From the NCBI RefSeq assembly GCF_030063415.1, contig NZ_JASITA010000009.1, positions 1-64,000 on the forward strand: a stretch of 64,000 bases of DNA, read 5' to 3'. How positions within the stretch are numbered: the stretch's first letter is position 1; every line of letters starts with the position of its first letter. A model generated the notes under the pieces. The model saw only the letters and a list, made by a program, of their open reading frames with translations. It was not told the origin of the DNA and made no database searches. This DNA comes from Streptomyces sp. H27-C3. GTDB lineage: Bacteria; Actinomycetota; Actinomycetes; Streptomycetales; Streptomycetaceae. A program made the translations under genes and the position numbers. Positions 34,020-42,934 of this stretch are shown here, one piece after another.

Positions 34020-34733
34020 CTAGAGGCCGAGAAGCCAACGGCCGCCGCCGAGGAGCGCGCAGATCGACACGACGTGGAAGAGAAGCAGCCACATCAGGGG
34101 CGGGACATGCGTCAGCCGCGACAGCTGATCGGCGTCCGAATCGGGGGCTCCGCCGTGGCGCCGCTTGGACTGGAGCTCGAAGGCGGGTCGTACGCCCCCG
34201 AGGAGCAGGAACCAGACCGAGGCGTACGCGAAGGCGGCCTGCACCTCCGGGGTCGTCAGCCAGGAGATCAGCAGGAACGCGGCGCCCGTGACGATCACGG
34301 TGAGCGCGCCGTACGCGTTGCGGACCATCACCAGCATGGCGATGAGCAGGGCGGTCGCGACCCACAGGAAGAGCGTGATGTGGTTCGCGGCGAGCAGCCA
34401 GGCTCCGCCCAGGCCGAGCAGCGACGGCGCGGTGTAGCCGGCGGCGGCGGTGAGGATCATCCCGATGCCGGTCGGCTTGCCGCGGCTGACGGTGAGCCCG
34501 GAGGTGTCCGAGTGCAACCGGATCCCGTCGAGGCTGCGCCCGGTCAGCAGAGCGACAAGACCGTGACCGCCCTCATGGGCGATGGTGACGGCGTTGCGGG
34601 TCAGCCGCCAGAGGGGGCGCGGGGTGACGGCGACGAGCGCGACCAGCGCGGTCACGATCACGAGCCACTGGTCAGGGTCGGGCTGGGTGCCGAAGACGCG
34701 GTTCCACAGGTCGCCGAGATTGGTGCTGTCCAT
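34020..34733 (-). CDS. M50B-like integral membrane metallopeptidase
   Basis: A 237-residue polytopic membrane protein. The zinc motif HEGGH (in [18 protein letters not shown]) matches the HExxH of M50 site-2-type proteases, and [20 protein letters not shown] resembles the conserved glycine-rich segment. Several further hydrophobic helices follow. Such proteins cleave within membranes, often to release regulators. The DG motif expected near the C-terminus is not obvious. AAGGAG about 13 bases upstream supports ATG 34733. Confidence 0.82.
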   Translation of the reverse strand: MDSTNLGDLWNRVFGTQPDPDQWLVIVTALVALVAVTPRPLWRLTRNAVTIAHEGGHGLVALLTGRSLDGIRLHSDTSGLTVSRGKPTGIGMILTAAAGYTAPSLLGLGGAWLLAANHITLFLWVATALLIAMLVMVRNAYGALTVIVTGAAFLLISWLTTPEVQAAFAYASVWFLLLGGVRPAFELQSKRRHGGAPDSDADQLSRLTHVPPLMWLLLFHVVSICALLGGGRWLLGL

Positions 34734-35064
34734 GATGCGGGCGGCTCCTTGGGGCTTGGCGGTCTTGCCTGTCCGGGCGGCTCGGCCGGTCCGGGGCTGT
34801 CGGCTCGGCCGGCCCCGCGGTCGGGGCAGTCTGGCACCTCGGTGCGGATGGTCGGTAAGACGCCGGATTCTCGCGCATCGTTCCTGACGGAGCATGGGTG
34901 GGGCGCATGTCATACGTCCGCGATCGTTTCCGGCCGACCGGTCACCCGGCGCGGGGCGGCTCCACGCGGGGCCGTCCTCTGCCCGGAGCTCGCTCCCGGT
35001 GGGTGGGGTTTGGCAGCATGGGTGGTGCGTGGAAGTGGAGTGGCGGTCGGGAGGGGGCGGAAGC
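34734..35064. other. Divergent intergenic region, no recognised element
   Basis: This 331 bp lies between the M50-like gene (minus) and the HMCES-like gene (plus). It is very GC-rich, holds no credible ORF, and shows no SOS-box or strong promoter motif that I can identify. Confidence 0.5.
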
Positions 35065-35880
35065 ATGTGTGGACGGTTTGCGGCGAGTCGGGGGCCCGAG
35101 GATCTTGTCGGGCTCTTCGGGGTGGAGATGTGGGAGCCCACCGAGGCGCTCGCGTCCGACTGGAACGTGGCTCCCACCAAAGAGGTCCAGGTGGTGCTGG
35201 AGCGGCCGGTCAAGGCGTCGGACGAGCAGCGTCCGGTGCGGCAGCTGCGGAAGCTGAAGTGGGGGCTCGTGCCGTCCTGGGCGAAGTCGCCCGAAGGCGG
35301 CGCGCGGATGATCAACGCGCGAGCCGAGACAGTGCACGAGAAGCCGTCGTTCCGACGGCCGTTCGCCGCGCGGCGCTGCATCGTTCCCGCCGACGGGTAC
35401 TACGAGTGGGTCACCGGCACGCAGGAGCGCGAGCTGGAGGTGGAGGGGAAGAAGAAGCGGGCCCGGAAGCAGCCGTACTTTGTGACGCCCGCGGACGGGT
35501 CGGTGATGGCCATGGCGGGGCTGTACGAGTTCTGGCGGGACCGGACCCTGCCCGACGACCATCCGCAGGCCTGGTGGGCGACCTGCTCGGTGATCACCAC
35601 GGAGGCGGAGACGTCCCCGCTGGGGGTGGCGCCGGCCGAGGGCCCGGGGTCGCTGGCCGACATCCATCCCCGGATGCCGCTGATGCTGCTGCCGGACCGG
35701 TGGGACGCGTGGCTGGACCCCGCGAGGACGGACGCGGAGGACGTACGGGCGCTGCTGGCGCCGCCGCCGGGCGGGCTGATGCGGGCGTACCCGGTGGGGA
35801 CGGCCGTGAGCAACGTACGCAACAACGGGCCGGAGCTGCTCGACGAGCTGGCCGGGCCGGAAGTGGGCACGTTGTTCTGA
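35065..35880 (+). CDS. SOS response-associated peptidase / HMCES-YedK abasic-site crosslinking protein
   Basis: A 271-residue SRAP-domain protein that covalently captures abasic sites in single-stranded DNA through Cys2. MCGRFAAS gives the mature Cys. Other family motifs are WNVAPTKEVQVV, WGLVPSWAK, MINARAETV (Asn/Glu of the site), IVPADGYYEW and the active His in DIHPRMPLML. A 20-residue basic loop (ELEVEGKKKRARKQ) is within the usual range. GGGAGGGGGCGG precedes the start. The protein must lose Met1 to act. Confidence 0.93.
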   Translation: MCGRFAASRGPEDLVGLFGVEMWEPTEALASDWNVAPTKEVQVVLERPVKASDEQRPVRQLRKLKWGLVPSWAKSPEGGARMINARAETVHEKPSFRRPFAARRCIVPADGYYEWVTGTQERELEVEGKKKRARKQPYFVTPADGSVMAMAGLYEFWRDRTLPDDHPQAWWATCSVITTEAETSPLGVAPAEGPGSLADIHPRMPLMLLPDRWDAWLDPARTDAEDVRALLAPPPGGLMRAYPVGTAVSNVRNNGPELLDELAGPEVGTLF

Positions 35881-35925
35881 GAGGCGCGGCACAGAGGTGC
35901 GGGCCGCGCGCGGCAGGATGTCCGT

Positions 35926-36564
35926 GTGACAGCGAGTGAGATGGTTCAGACCTCAGCGGGCGACGCCCGCATCACCTGGGTGGCCGCCGAGCAGGCACGG
36001 CTCGTGCTGGCCGTCAGCCATGGCGCCGGCGGAGGGATCGAGGCCCGGGACCTTGTCGCCCTGGCGGGTGCGCTGCCCGACCACGGCGTGACGGTGGCTC
36101 TGGTGGAGCAGCCCTGGCGGGTGGCCGGCAAGCGGGTGGCTCCCGCGCCCAAGACCCTGGACGCCGGGTGGCGAGGGGTGTGGCCGGCGCTGGAGAAGGC
36201 CGGGCTGCCGGTCGTCGCGGGCGGGCGCAGCGCGGGGGCGCGCGTCGCCTGTCGGACGGCGCGCGAGCTGGGGGCGTGCGCCGTGCTGGCGCTCAGCTTT
36301 CCGCTGCACCCTCCGGGCAGGCCGGAGAAGTCCCGGGCGGCCGAGCTCCTGGGCGCCGGGGTACCCACGTTGGTCGTACAGGGCGGGAACGATCCTTTCG
36401 GGAAGCCGGCCGAGTTCCCGGAGGGCGACCACCGGCTCCTGGAGGTGCCGTACGGGGATCACGGATTCGCCGTACCGAAGAAGGCCGAGGGGGGTCAGGA
36501 GCGGGCCCTGGAGGTGCTGACCGAAGGTGTGGTGAGCTGGATCGACGGGCTTCGGGAATGTTGA
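35926..36564 (+). CDS. Alpha/beta-hydrolase family protein (KANL3/TEX30-like)
   Basis: A 212-residue alpha/beta hydrolase. Oxyanion strand LAVSHGAGGGIEARDL, nucleophile elbow VVAGGRSAGARVACRTA (GxSxG), acid in VVQGGNDPFGKP and His in VPYGDHGFAVPKK are all visible, so a catalytic triad is complete. GTG 35926 is used; ATG 35941 is the alternative. Its 3' end contains the -35 of the sigR promoter. Substrate is unknown. Confidence 0.88.
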   Translation: MTASEMVQTSAGDARITWVAAEQARLVLAVSHGAGGGIEARDLVALAGALPDHGVTVALVEQPWRVAGKRVAPAPKTLDAGWRGVWPALEKAGLPVVAGGRSAGARVACRTARELGACAVLALSFPLHPPGRPEKSRAAELLGAGVPTLVVQGGNDPFGKPAEFPEGDHRLLEVPYGDHGFAVPKKAEGGQERALEVLTEGVVSWIDGLREC

Positions 36565-36580
36565 CCCGGGGCCCGCTGTT
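36554..36580 (+). promoter_or_regulatory. SigR-type autoregulatory promoter of sigR-rsrA
   Basis: GGGAAT (36554-36559), 18 nt, GTT (36578-36580). It overlaps the 3' end of the hydrolase gene. The predicted start is about 36588, upstream of an in-frame ATG (36631) that would extend SigR by 55 residues. S. coelicolor sigR is known to have such a self-activated promoter. Confidence 0.85.
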
Positions 36581-36795
36581 GTTCGGTTCGTCGACATACG
36601 CAGCACTTACGTGGAGAGGAAGTCCGTCGCATGGGTTCGACCATCTGCCCTAGCCGCTCGCACGCCGCTGACCTGGAGTGGACGGTGCTGACCGCGGCCA
36701 AGACCGTCCCTCTTCGGGCGGCGGACGGGACGGATCGTCGTCTATCCTCCGATTCGAGTGGGTCCGCATTCGGGCTCGCCACGGCGTTGGAGGAG

Positions 36796-37467
36796 GTGGG
36801 TCCGGTCACTGGGACCGACACAGGGACCGACGACGGCCAGGCGGCTGAGGACAGCGCGCAGGAGAGCACCACCGAGCGCAACGCGCGCTTCGAGCGGGAC
36901 GCTCTGGGTTTCCTCGACCAGATGTACTCGGCCGCCCTGCGTATGACACGTAATCCGGCCGACGCGGAGGACCTGGTGCAGGAGACGTACGCGAAGGCGT
37001 ACGGGTCCTTCCACCAGTTCCGTGAGGGCACGAATCTGAAGGCGTGGCTGTACCGCATTCTGACGAACACCTTCATCAACGCGTACCGCAAGAAGCAGCG
37101 GGAGCCGCAGCGCAGTGGCGCCGAGGAGATCGAGGACTGGCAGCTCGCGCGCGCCGAGTCGCACATGTCGACGGGCCTGCGTTCCGCGGAGTCCCAGGCG
37201 CTCGACCACCTGCCCGACTCGGACGTCAAGTCCGCGCTGCAGGCGATCCCCGAGGAGTTCCGCATCGCGGTCTATCTCGCGGACGTAGAGGGCTTTGCGT
37301 ACAAGGAGATCGCGGACATCATGGGAACACCCATCGGTACGGTGATGTCCCGGCTGCACCGGGGCCGCCGTCAACTGCGCGGCATGCTTGAGGACTACGC
37401 GCGTGACCGCGGGCTGGTCCCGGCGGGCGCCGGGGACTCGCACGATCGGAAAGGCTCGGGCTCATGA
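36796..37467 (+). CDS. sigR: RNA polymerase ECF sigma factor SigR (thiol-oxidative stress)
   Basis: A 223-residue ECF sigma factor (short form). Region 2 reads [20 protein letters not shown] ... [20 protein letters not shown]; region 4 reads [20 protein letters not shown] ... [15 protein letters not shown]. SigR directs transcription of thioredoxin, mycothiol and proteolysis genes when RsrA releases it. The GTG at 36796 gives the known N-terminus, though GGAGG is only 2 bases away. An ATG at 36631, downstream of the SigR promoter, gives a 278-residue extended form; in S. coelicolor such a long form is unstable. The stop overlaps rsrA as ATGA. Confidence 0.95.
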   Translation: MGPVTGTDTGTDDGQAAEDSAQESTTERNARFERDALGFLDQMYSAALRMTRNPADAEDLVQETYAKAYGSFHQFREGTNLKAWLYRILTNTFINAYRKKQREPQRSGAEEIEDWQLARAESHMSTGLRSAESQALDHLPDSDVKSALQAIPEEFRIAVYLADVEGFAYKEIADIMGTPIGTVMSRLHRGRRQLRGMLEDYARDRGLVPAGAGDSHDRKGSGS

Positions 37468-37787
37468 GCTGCGGAGAGCCGCACGAGACTGATTGCTCCG
37501 AGGTCCTGGACCATCTCTATGAGTTCCTCGACCACGAGATGCCCGACAGTGACTGCACCAAGTTCGAGGTGCACTTCGAGGAGTGCTCCCCGTGCTTGGA
37601 GAAGTACGGCCTGGAGCAGGCCGTGAAGAAGCTGGTGAAGCGCTGCTGCGGCAGTGACGACGTACCCTCCGACCTGCGGTCGAAGGTCCTGGGGCGGATC
37701 GATCTGATCCGCTCCGGCCAGGCGGTGCCCGAGCAGGACGTGACGCTCACGAACGCCGCGGACCAGCCGGTCGCCAAGGAGGCGTAG
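37464..37787 (+). CDS. rsrA: Anti-sigma factor RsrA (zinc anti-sigma, ZAS family)
   Basis: A 107-residue redox-sensing anti-sigma factor. The zinc motif H37-x3-C41-x2-C44 and C11 are at the classic positions; further cysteines are C3, C31, C61 and C62. Reduced RsrA with zinc holds SigR; disulfide formation releases zinc and SigR. The four-base ATGA overlap with sigR ensures near-equal synthesis. The next gene is 375 bp downstream, past repeat element copy B. Confidence 0.95.
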   Translation: MSCGEPHETDCSEVLDHLYEFLDHEMPDSDCTKFEVHFEECSPCLEKYGLEQAVKKLVKRCCGSDDVPSDLRSKVLGRIDLIRSGQAVPEQDVTLTNAADQPVAKEA

Positions 37788-38162
37788 GGCTCGCTCCCCG
37801 GGGTGCCCGACGGGTGCCGCGCATGCCTCCCGTACATCCCTTTACGACCTCGGGGGCAATAGCGCGCGGGCTCCCGGCGTCCTGTGACTCCGCCTCCGGC
37901 GTTGTCGTCGGTCGACGACGCTCCGCGTCGCCTCCCTCCTCCGCCTCGCCTGCGAAGCCGCATGACGCCGCTCGCTGATCCACGCTCCCTTGCCCCCGAG
38001 GTCGTTAGCTCCTCCTGGCCCCTCGGGGCGAGAAGTCGGCCGGTTGTCACTCAATGGTGCTAATCGGCCGCTTCCTTCTCTCCGGCCCCCCTCAACTCGC
38101 TAGCCTGACGCACGGATTGGCGGGCGCGGCGGGTCGAGCTGCGGGACACAGGAGCGAGGCTG
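37788..38162. other. Intergenic region carrying repeat element copy B
   Basis: This 375 bp between rsrA and the HD-GYP gene holds the repeat element at 37844-38005. Short ORFs across it are shared only with the other repeat copy and are not genes. Nothing else is recognised. Confidence 0.6.
37844..38005. repeat. MITE-like intergenic repeat, copy B (162 bp)
   Basis: Terminal inverted repeats acgacctcgggggcaat (left) and cttgcccccgaggtcgt (right) match at 16/17 positions. The interior is nearly the same as 14571-14744 apart from a deletion of about 12 bp in the left half. It is in the same orientation as copy A on the plus strand. Confidence 0.75.
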
Positions 38163-39728
38163 GTGATAGCCCTTTCACGGGTGGCGCGCGCGTACATTCT
38201 GGGGGCGCTGCTCGCGGCGGCCTGCTGCGCGCTCCCCGCGCTGCGCCCGGACGCCGGTACGCCGTGGACCGCCGTCGCCCTGCTCTCCGCCCTGTACGCC
38301 GCGGGTGAGCTGCTGGGCCGCCGGCCCTTCATCGGCGGCGCGGTACGCATCGGCGCGGGCTCCTTCTTCCCCGTCCTGCTGGCCGCCGTCCTGCTGCTGC
38401 CGCCCCCGGCCGCCGCGCTCGTCGCCGTGCCCGGCGCCCTCGTCGGTCATGTCGAGCGGAGACCGCGTGCCGTGCGCCGCGCCTGGCGGGCGGCCCAGCT
38501 CGCGCTCGCGGCCCGGGCCGCGGCCGAGGTCTACACCCTCCTCGACGGCCGGGCCTCGCTCGGCGGAGCCGGCAGCGGGCCGGGCGGGGCCCTCGCCCCT
38601 GATTTCCCGTACGCCCTGCTGCCCGCCGGCGCGGCCGTCCTCGTCTTCTGCCTGGCCCTGACGGCCCTCGACGGCGGCATCCTCGCCACCGCCGAACCGC
38701 TGCCCGTACGCACCGCCTGGCGCGGCCTGCTGCTGCGTTCGCTGGCCCCGCACTGTGTGCAGGGCCTCGCCGGGCTGATGATGGCCGTCCTGTGGCGCAG
38801 CCCGTACGGGCCGCTCGCCGCGCTCCTCGTCCTGCTGCCCATGTACATCTCCTGCTGGGTCTTCGCGCAGTACCACCGCGAGCGCGCCGCCCACCAGGCC
38901 ACCATCCGCGCCCTCGTGCAGGCCGTCGACATCAAGGACGAGTACACGCGCGGGCACAGCGAGCGGGTCGGCCAGGCGTCCGTGATGATCGCCCGCGAGC
39001 TGGCCATGGACGAGGAACGCATCGAGGTCCTGCGCTTCGCCGGGATCCTGCACGACGTCGGCAAGCTCGGCGTCCCGACCCGCCTCCTGCGCAAGGACGG
39101 GCCGCTGACCCCCCAGGAGCGCCGCATCATCGAACTGCACCCCGAGTACGGGCACGAAATGGTCCGCGGCATCGGCTTCCTCGGGGAGGCGCGGTCCGCG
39201 ATCCTGCACCACCACGAGCGGCTCGACGGGAGCGGCTACCCGTACGGGCTCAGCGGTCGTCAGATCCCCGAGTTCGCCCGGGTCGTAGCCGTCGCCGACG
39301 CTTTCGACGCGATGACGTCGACCCGCTCCTACCGAAGGGCCCGGCCGCTCGGCAGGGCGGTGGAGGAACTCGACAGATGCGCCGGGACGCACTTCGACCC
39401 GGAGATGGTGGCCGCGCTGATCCGGGCGCTCGACCGGCACGGCTGGCACCACTCGGTCACGGCGGACGAGCGCGACCCGGCGGACGAGCGCGACCCGGCG
39501 GACGAACGCGGCCCGGCACACGCCCCGTCGGCCGCCACCGACGCACCGGGGACGCCCGGCACACCGGGTGCGGCCCGCCCGCCCGACCTCGGAGGAAACG
39601 TCCCGCCTCCGCGCCCCGGAGCCCCGGCGACACATGCGGGCGGGCCCGGCGACGCCCCCGCCACGGCCCCCGCCACGGCCCCCGTCGCCGCCCCCGGTCC
39701 TCCCGCGTCCCCGGAGCACGGCGCGTGA
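38163..39728 (+). CDS. Membrane HD-GYP domain protein
   Basis: A 521-residue protein. The N-terminal ~235 residues hold six or more hydrophobic segments. The HD-GYP domain follows (about 255-430), with HDVGKLGVP (H297, D298), HPEYGHEMV, HHHERLDGSGYP (GYP at 358-360) and VADAFDAMTS. HD-GYP proteins hydrolyse cyclic di-GMP, and all key residues appear intact. The C-terminal ~90 residues are a disordered Pro/Ala tail that includes a tandem ADERDP repeat. GTG 38163 was chosen. It overlaps the next gene (GTGA), which is a related protein. Confidence 0.88.
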   Translation: MIALSRVARAYILGALLAAACCALPALRPDAGTPWTAVALLSALYAAGELLGRRPFIGGAVRIGAGSFFPVLLAAVLLLPPPAAALVAVPGALVGHVERRPRAVRRAWRAAQLALAARAAAEVYTLLDGRASLGGAGSGPGGALAPDFPYALLPAGAAVLVFCLALTALDGGILATAEPLPVRTAWRGLLLRSLAPHCVQGLAGLMMAVLWRSPYGPLAALLVLLPMYISCWVFAQYHRERAAHQATIRALVQAVDIKDEYTRGHSERVGQASVMIARELAMDEERIEVLRFAGILHDVGKLGVPTRLLRKDGPLTPQERRIIELHPEYGHEMVRGIGFLGEARSAILHHHERLDGSGYPYGLSGRQIPEFARVVAVADAFDAMTSTRSYRRARPLGRAVEELDRCAGTHFDPEMVAALIRALDRHGWHHSVTADERDPADERDPADERGPAHAPSAATDAPGTPGTPGAARPPDLGGNVPPPRPGAPATHAGGPGDAPATAPATAPVAAPGPPASPEHGA

Positions 39729-41056
39729 GCAGGGGCGCGCCACGCGCGCGTGACGCGAAGCGGGAGCAGCAGAAGCCGCCGTTCGCCGTGGCACTCGTGT
39801 ACGCCGCCGCCACCGCGCTCACCGTGTGCGCCTTCGGTGACACCCTCTGGCACGGCATCACCCAGCCAGGCGTCGCCCTCGCCTTCGGGGTCCTCATCGC
39901 TGTCGGCGAACTCGCCCGCTGGGGCGCCGGCCGAGGCCCCTCGCCGCTGCCCGGCGAACGCGACCCCGCGCCGCTCGGCACCGCCGGAGCCCTCGCCTAC
40001 GCCCTGCTCGGGCAGAACGCCGGGCACGCCACCAGCCACGGCGTCCTCCAGGTCGTCGCCGTCGTCGTCGCGGCCGCCCTCGCAGGCGCCGTGCCGCACG
40101 TCGCCAACGGCCACGGGCCCGCCATCGACCACGTCGCCCGCCGCGTCCTCACCGTCGCCTTCGCGGCGGTCTGCTTCCAGCCGCTCTACAACTCCGGCAC
40201 GCTGGGGCGCTGGGTCGGCCACGGACCGTACTTCGCCCTCTTCCTGCTGCTCGTGCTCGTCCTCACCGCCCTGTGCGACGCCGTGATCGCCGCCACCATG
40301 GCCCGCGCGCGCACCGGCTATCCGTACGGCTCCCTGCTCCGCGACGAGCTGCGCGCCCTGATCGGCATCGGTTCCGCCGTCTGCGCCACCGGCGCCGTGA
40401 TGGCGCTCGCGGTCGCCGTGGCCGGACTGTGGGCGCTGCCCGTCTTCTGCGTACCGCTGCTGCTCACCCAGCTGTCCTTCCGGCGCTACGCCGAGGTCCG
40501 TACGACGTACCGCCAGACCATCACCTCGCTGGCCCGCGCCACCGAGATCGCCGGATACACCCCACCCGGCCACGCCCACCGGGTCGCCCAGCTCAGCCGC
40601 GCCGTCGGCCGCGAGCTGGGCCTGTCCGAGCCCGAGCTGACCGTCCTGGAGTACGCGGCCCTGATGCACGACATCGGCCAGCTCTCGCTCCTCGACCCGG
40701 TCCCCGCCGGCGCCACCGCCCGCCTTTCGCCCGCCGAGCAGCGCAGGATCGCCCTCCTCGGCGGAGCGGTCGTACGGCAGACCGGGGTGCGGGCCGAGGT
40801 CGCCGTGGTCGTGGAGCGGCAGGCCGACCCCTACCGTGAGCAGCCGCTTTCCGCCCGGATCGTGCGCGCCGTCAACGCATACGACGATCTCTCGGGGGAA
40901 AGCGGGCCGGGGGAGAACGGCAGCCGTCTCGGCGGCAGGCTGAACGCCCTGGAGCACCTTCGCCTCGGTACCGGCCACGACTACCAGAGCGAGGTCGTGG
41001 AATCCCTCGCACGTGTCCTGTCCCGCGGCGGTCTGACCCCGTCCTCACCTGGGTAA
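39725..41056 (+). CDS. Membrane HD-domain protein lacking the GYP motif
   Basis: A 443-residue paralogue of the preceding gene. It has an N-terminal multi-helix membrane region (ALVYAAATALTVCAFGDTLW; GVLQVVAVVVAAALAGAVPH; YFALFLLLVLVLTALCDAVI) and a C-terminal HD domain (HAHRVAQLSRAVGREL; H315-D316 in LMHDIGQLSLL). Where the upstream protein has HHHERLDGSGYP, this one reads VERQADPYREQP, so the GYP motif and its histidines are lost. It may be an inactive partner or bind a different nucleotide. Its GTG overlaps the stop of the first gene, so the two are translationally coupled. Confidence 0.85.
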   Translation: MSRGAPRARDAKREQQKPPFAVALVYAAATALTVCAFGDTLWHGITQPGVALAFGVLIAVGELARWGAGRGPSPLPGERDPAPLGTAGALAYALLGQNAGHATSHGVLQVVAVVVAAALAGAVPHVANGHGPAIDHVARRVLTVAFAAVCFQPLYNSGTLGRWVGHGPYFALFLLLVLVLTALCDAVIAATMARARTGYPYGSLLRDELRALIGIGSAVCATGAVMALAVAVAGLWALPVFCVPLLLTQLSFRRYAEVRTTYRQTITSLARATEIAGYTPPGHAHRVAQLSRAVGRELGLSEPELTVLEYAALMHDIGQLSLLDPVPAGATARLSPAEQRRIALLGGAVVRQTGVRAEVAVVVERQADPYREQPLSARIVRAVNAYDDLSGESGPGENGSRLGGRLNALEHLRLGTGHDYQSEVVESLARVLSRGGLTPSSPG

Positions 41057-41162
41057 CCCATGGGTAATGAGCGGCCCTCCGACGGGGCATGGTTGGATGC
41101 GAAGAAGAGCAAGAAATGGGTGTCCGGGGGCACGGGCCTTCAGCGACCGGCAGGCGGGAATC

Positions 41163-42143
41163 GTGAGGATCTTCGGGAAGGTACGGCATCGACCCTCCGC
41201 TTCGTGGCGGCAGGCCACCGACCGCGCGTTCACGCTGATCGGCGACGGTCGGTACGAGGACGCGGGGGCGCTGCTGACGCGCGCGGCCGACCTCGAACCC
41301 TGGCTGTCCGAGTCATGGTTCAACCTGGCACTGCTGCACAAGTTCCGGCACGACTGGGAGCAGGCGCGGTCGGCCGGACTGCGCGCCGTCGCCCTCCTCG
41401 ACCGGGAGACCGGCGCCCCCGACTGGTGGAACGTCGGGATCGCGGCCACCGCCCTGCAGGACTGGCCGCTGGCGCGCCGCGCCTGGCAGGCGTACGGGCT
41501 GAAGGTGCCCGGGGGGCCCACCGAGAGCGGCGAGCCCGTGGGCATGGAGCTCGGCAGCGCAGCGGTCCGGCTCTCGCCCGAGGGCGAGGCCGAGGTGGTA
41601 TGGGGCCGCAGGCTCGACCCGGCGCGCATCGAGGTGCTGTCGATCCCGCTGCCGTCGTCCGGGCGGCGCTGGGGCGAGGTCGTCCTGCACGACGGCGTAC
41701 CGCACGGCGCGCGGGTCACCTCCGCGGGGCCCTCCTTCCCCGTATTCGACGAGATCGAGCTGTGGGCGCCCTCGCCGGTCCCCACCTGGGTGGTTCTCCT
41801 GGAGGCCGCAACCGAGGCGGACCGGGACGCCCTGGAGCGGCTGGCGGCCGACGCGGGGTTCGCCGCCGAGGACTGGTCCTCGTCCGTACGGCTGCTGTGC
41901 CGGGCCTGTTCCGAATCGCAGATGCCCAGCGACGAGGGCGACGGCGAGCACCTTGACCCGCACGATCACAGCGAGCCCGGCCACCCCGGGCCGCTCGGCC
42001 ACCGCACGGCGGGCGAGCTGTGGGTGCCGGAGCGCGAGTGCGGTCTGGCGGCGCCGGACGGGCTGGTCCGCGGGCTGCTCGACGGGTGGGTCGCGGACAG
42101 ACCCGACAGCCGTGAGTGGCGGGACCTCGAAGAGGTCTGCTGA
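41163..42143 (+). CDS. TPR-containing protein, function unknown
   Basis: A 326-residue protein. The first ~110 residues hold TPR-like helices (RAFTLIGDGRYEDAGALLTR; ESWFNLALLHKFRHDWEQAR; DWWNVGIAATALQDWPLARR). The middle is a beta-rich region of unknown fold (VVWGRRLDPARIEVLSIPLP). A cysteine-containing stretch (SVRLLCRACSESQ) and a His/Asp/Pro-rich segment follow. GTG 41163 was chosen because upstream codons look unrelated. It lies 83 bp upstream of def in the same direction. Function is unknown. Confidence 0.82.
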   Translation: MRIFGKVRHRPSASWRQATDRAFTLIGDGRYEDAGALLTRAADLEPWLSESWFNLALLHKFRHDWEQARSAGLRAVALLDRETGAPDWWNVGIAATALQDWPLARRAWQAYGLKVPGGPTESGEPVGMELGSAAVRLSPEGEAEVVWGRRLDPARIEVLSIPLPSSGRRWGEVVLHDGVPHGARVTSAGPSFPVFDEIELWAPSPVPTWVVLLEAATEADRDALERLAADAGFAAEDWSSSVRLLCRACSESQMPSDEGDGEHLDPHDHSEPGHPGPLGHRTAGELWVPERECGLAAPDGLVRGLLDGWVADRPDSREWRDLEEVC

Positions 42144-42168
42144 AGTCTGGCCGTAGGCTGTACGCGCA

Positions 42169-42196
42169 GCGGATTCGGGTATGCGGATTCGGGTAT
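42169..42196. repeat. 14 bp tandem duplication in the def leader
   Basis: gcggattcgggtat occurs twice head to tail, 30 bp before the def start. It is probably a recent slippage event in the 5' untranslated region. Confidence 0.75.
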
Positions 42197-42226
42197 TTCT
42201 GGGTTTGAGGAAGGCGTACGGCGGAC

Positions 42227-42856
42227 ATGTCGCAGCAGGAGACGGACCAGCAGGTCGACGACGGGTTCGTCGTGGACACCGAAGAGACGGCAGAGCGCGA
42301 GGAGGCGTACCGCGAGCGCGGTACCGCCCGCCCCATCACCGTCGTCGGGAACCCGGTCCTCCACAAGGAGTGCAAGGACGTCACCGAGTTCGACGACAAG
42401 CTCGCCGCGCTGATCGACGACATGTTCGCCAGCCAGCGGGCGGCCGAGGGCGTCGGCCTGGCCGCCAACCAGATCGGCGTCGACCTCAAGGTCTTCGTGT
42501 ACGACTGCCCGGACGACGACGGCGACCGGCACGTCGGCGTGGTCGTCAACCCGGTCCTCGAAGAGCTCCCGCAGGACCAGCGCCGGCTCGAAGAGGCCAA
42601 CGAGGGCTGCCTGTCCGTCCCCACCGCCTACGCCGAGCTGGCCCGCCCCGACTATGCGGTGGTGCACGGCCAGGACGCCCAGGGCAACGCGATCAAGGTG
42701 CGCGGCACCGGTTACTTCGCCCGCTGCCTCCAGCATGAGACGGACCACCTCTACGGCTACCTGTACATCGACCGGCTGTCGAAGCGGGACCGCAAGGACG
42801 CGCTGCGGCAGATGGAAGAGGGCACGGCGCGCTACCCGATCGTCGAGAACGCCTGA
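42227..42856 (+). CDS. def: Peptide deformylase
   Basis: A 209-residue deformylase that removes the N-formyl group from new proteins. All three motifs are intact: [10 protein letters not shown] (motif 1), EGCLSVP with metal ligand C128 (motif 2) and QHETDHL with H170 and H174 (motif 3). An acidic ~35-residue N-terminal extension is common in Streptomyces. It ends at a strong terminator. Confidence 0.94.
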   Translation: MSQQETDQQVDDGFVVDTEETAEREEAYRERGTARPITVVGNPVLHKECKDVTEFDDKLAALIDDMFASQRAAEGVGLAANQIGVDLKVFVYDCPDDDGDRHVGVVVNPVLEELPQDQRRLEEANEGCLSVPTAYAELARPDYAVVHGQDAQGNAIKVRGTGYFARCLQHETDHLYGYLYIDRLSKRDRKDALRQMEEGTARYPIVENA

Positions 42857-42874
42857 CGCGTGACGTGACCGATG

Positions 42875-42916
42875 AGGGCCCCGTGTCACCGGTCGCACCG
42901 GTGGTGGCGGGGCCCT
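42875..42916. terminator. Bidirectional terminator between def and the AraC-type gene
   Basis: Outer stem agggccccg / cggggccct enclosing an inner caccggt/accggtg hairpin, between convergent genes. Confidence 0.78.
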
Positions 42917-42934
42917 TCGTGTACGTACGGGAGC

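Noticed and set aside
34734..35064. SOS box upstream of the HMCES-like gene
   Set aside because: No TCGAAC/GTTCGA-type palindrome was found in the interval.
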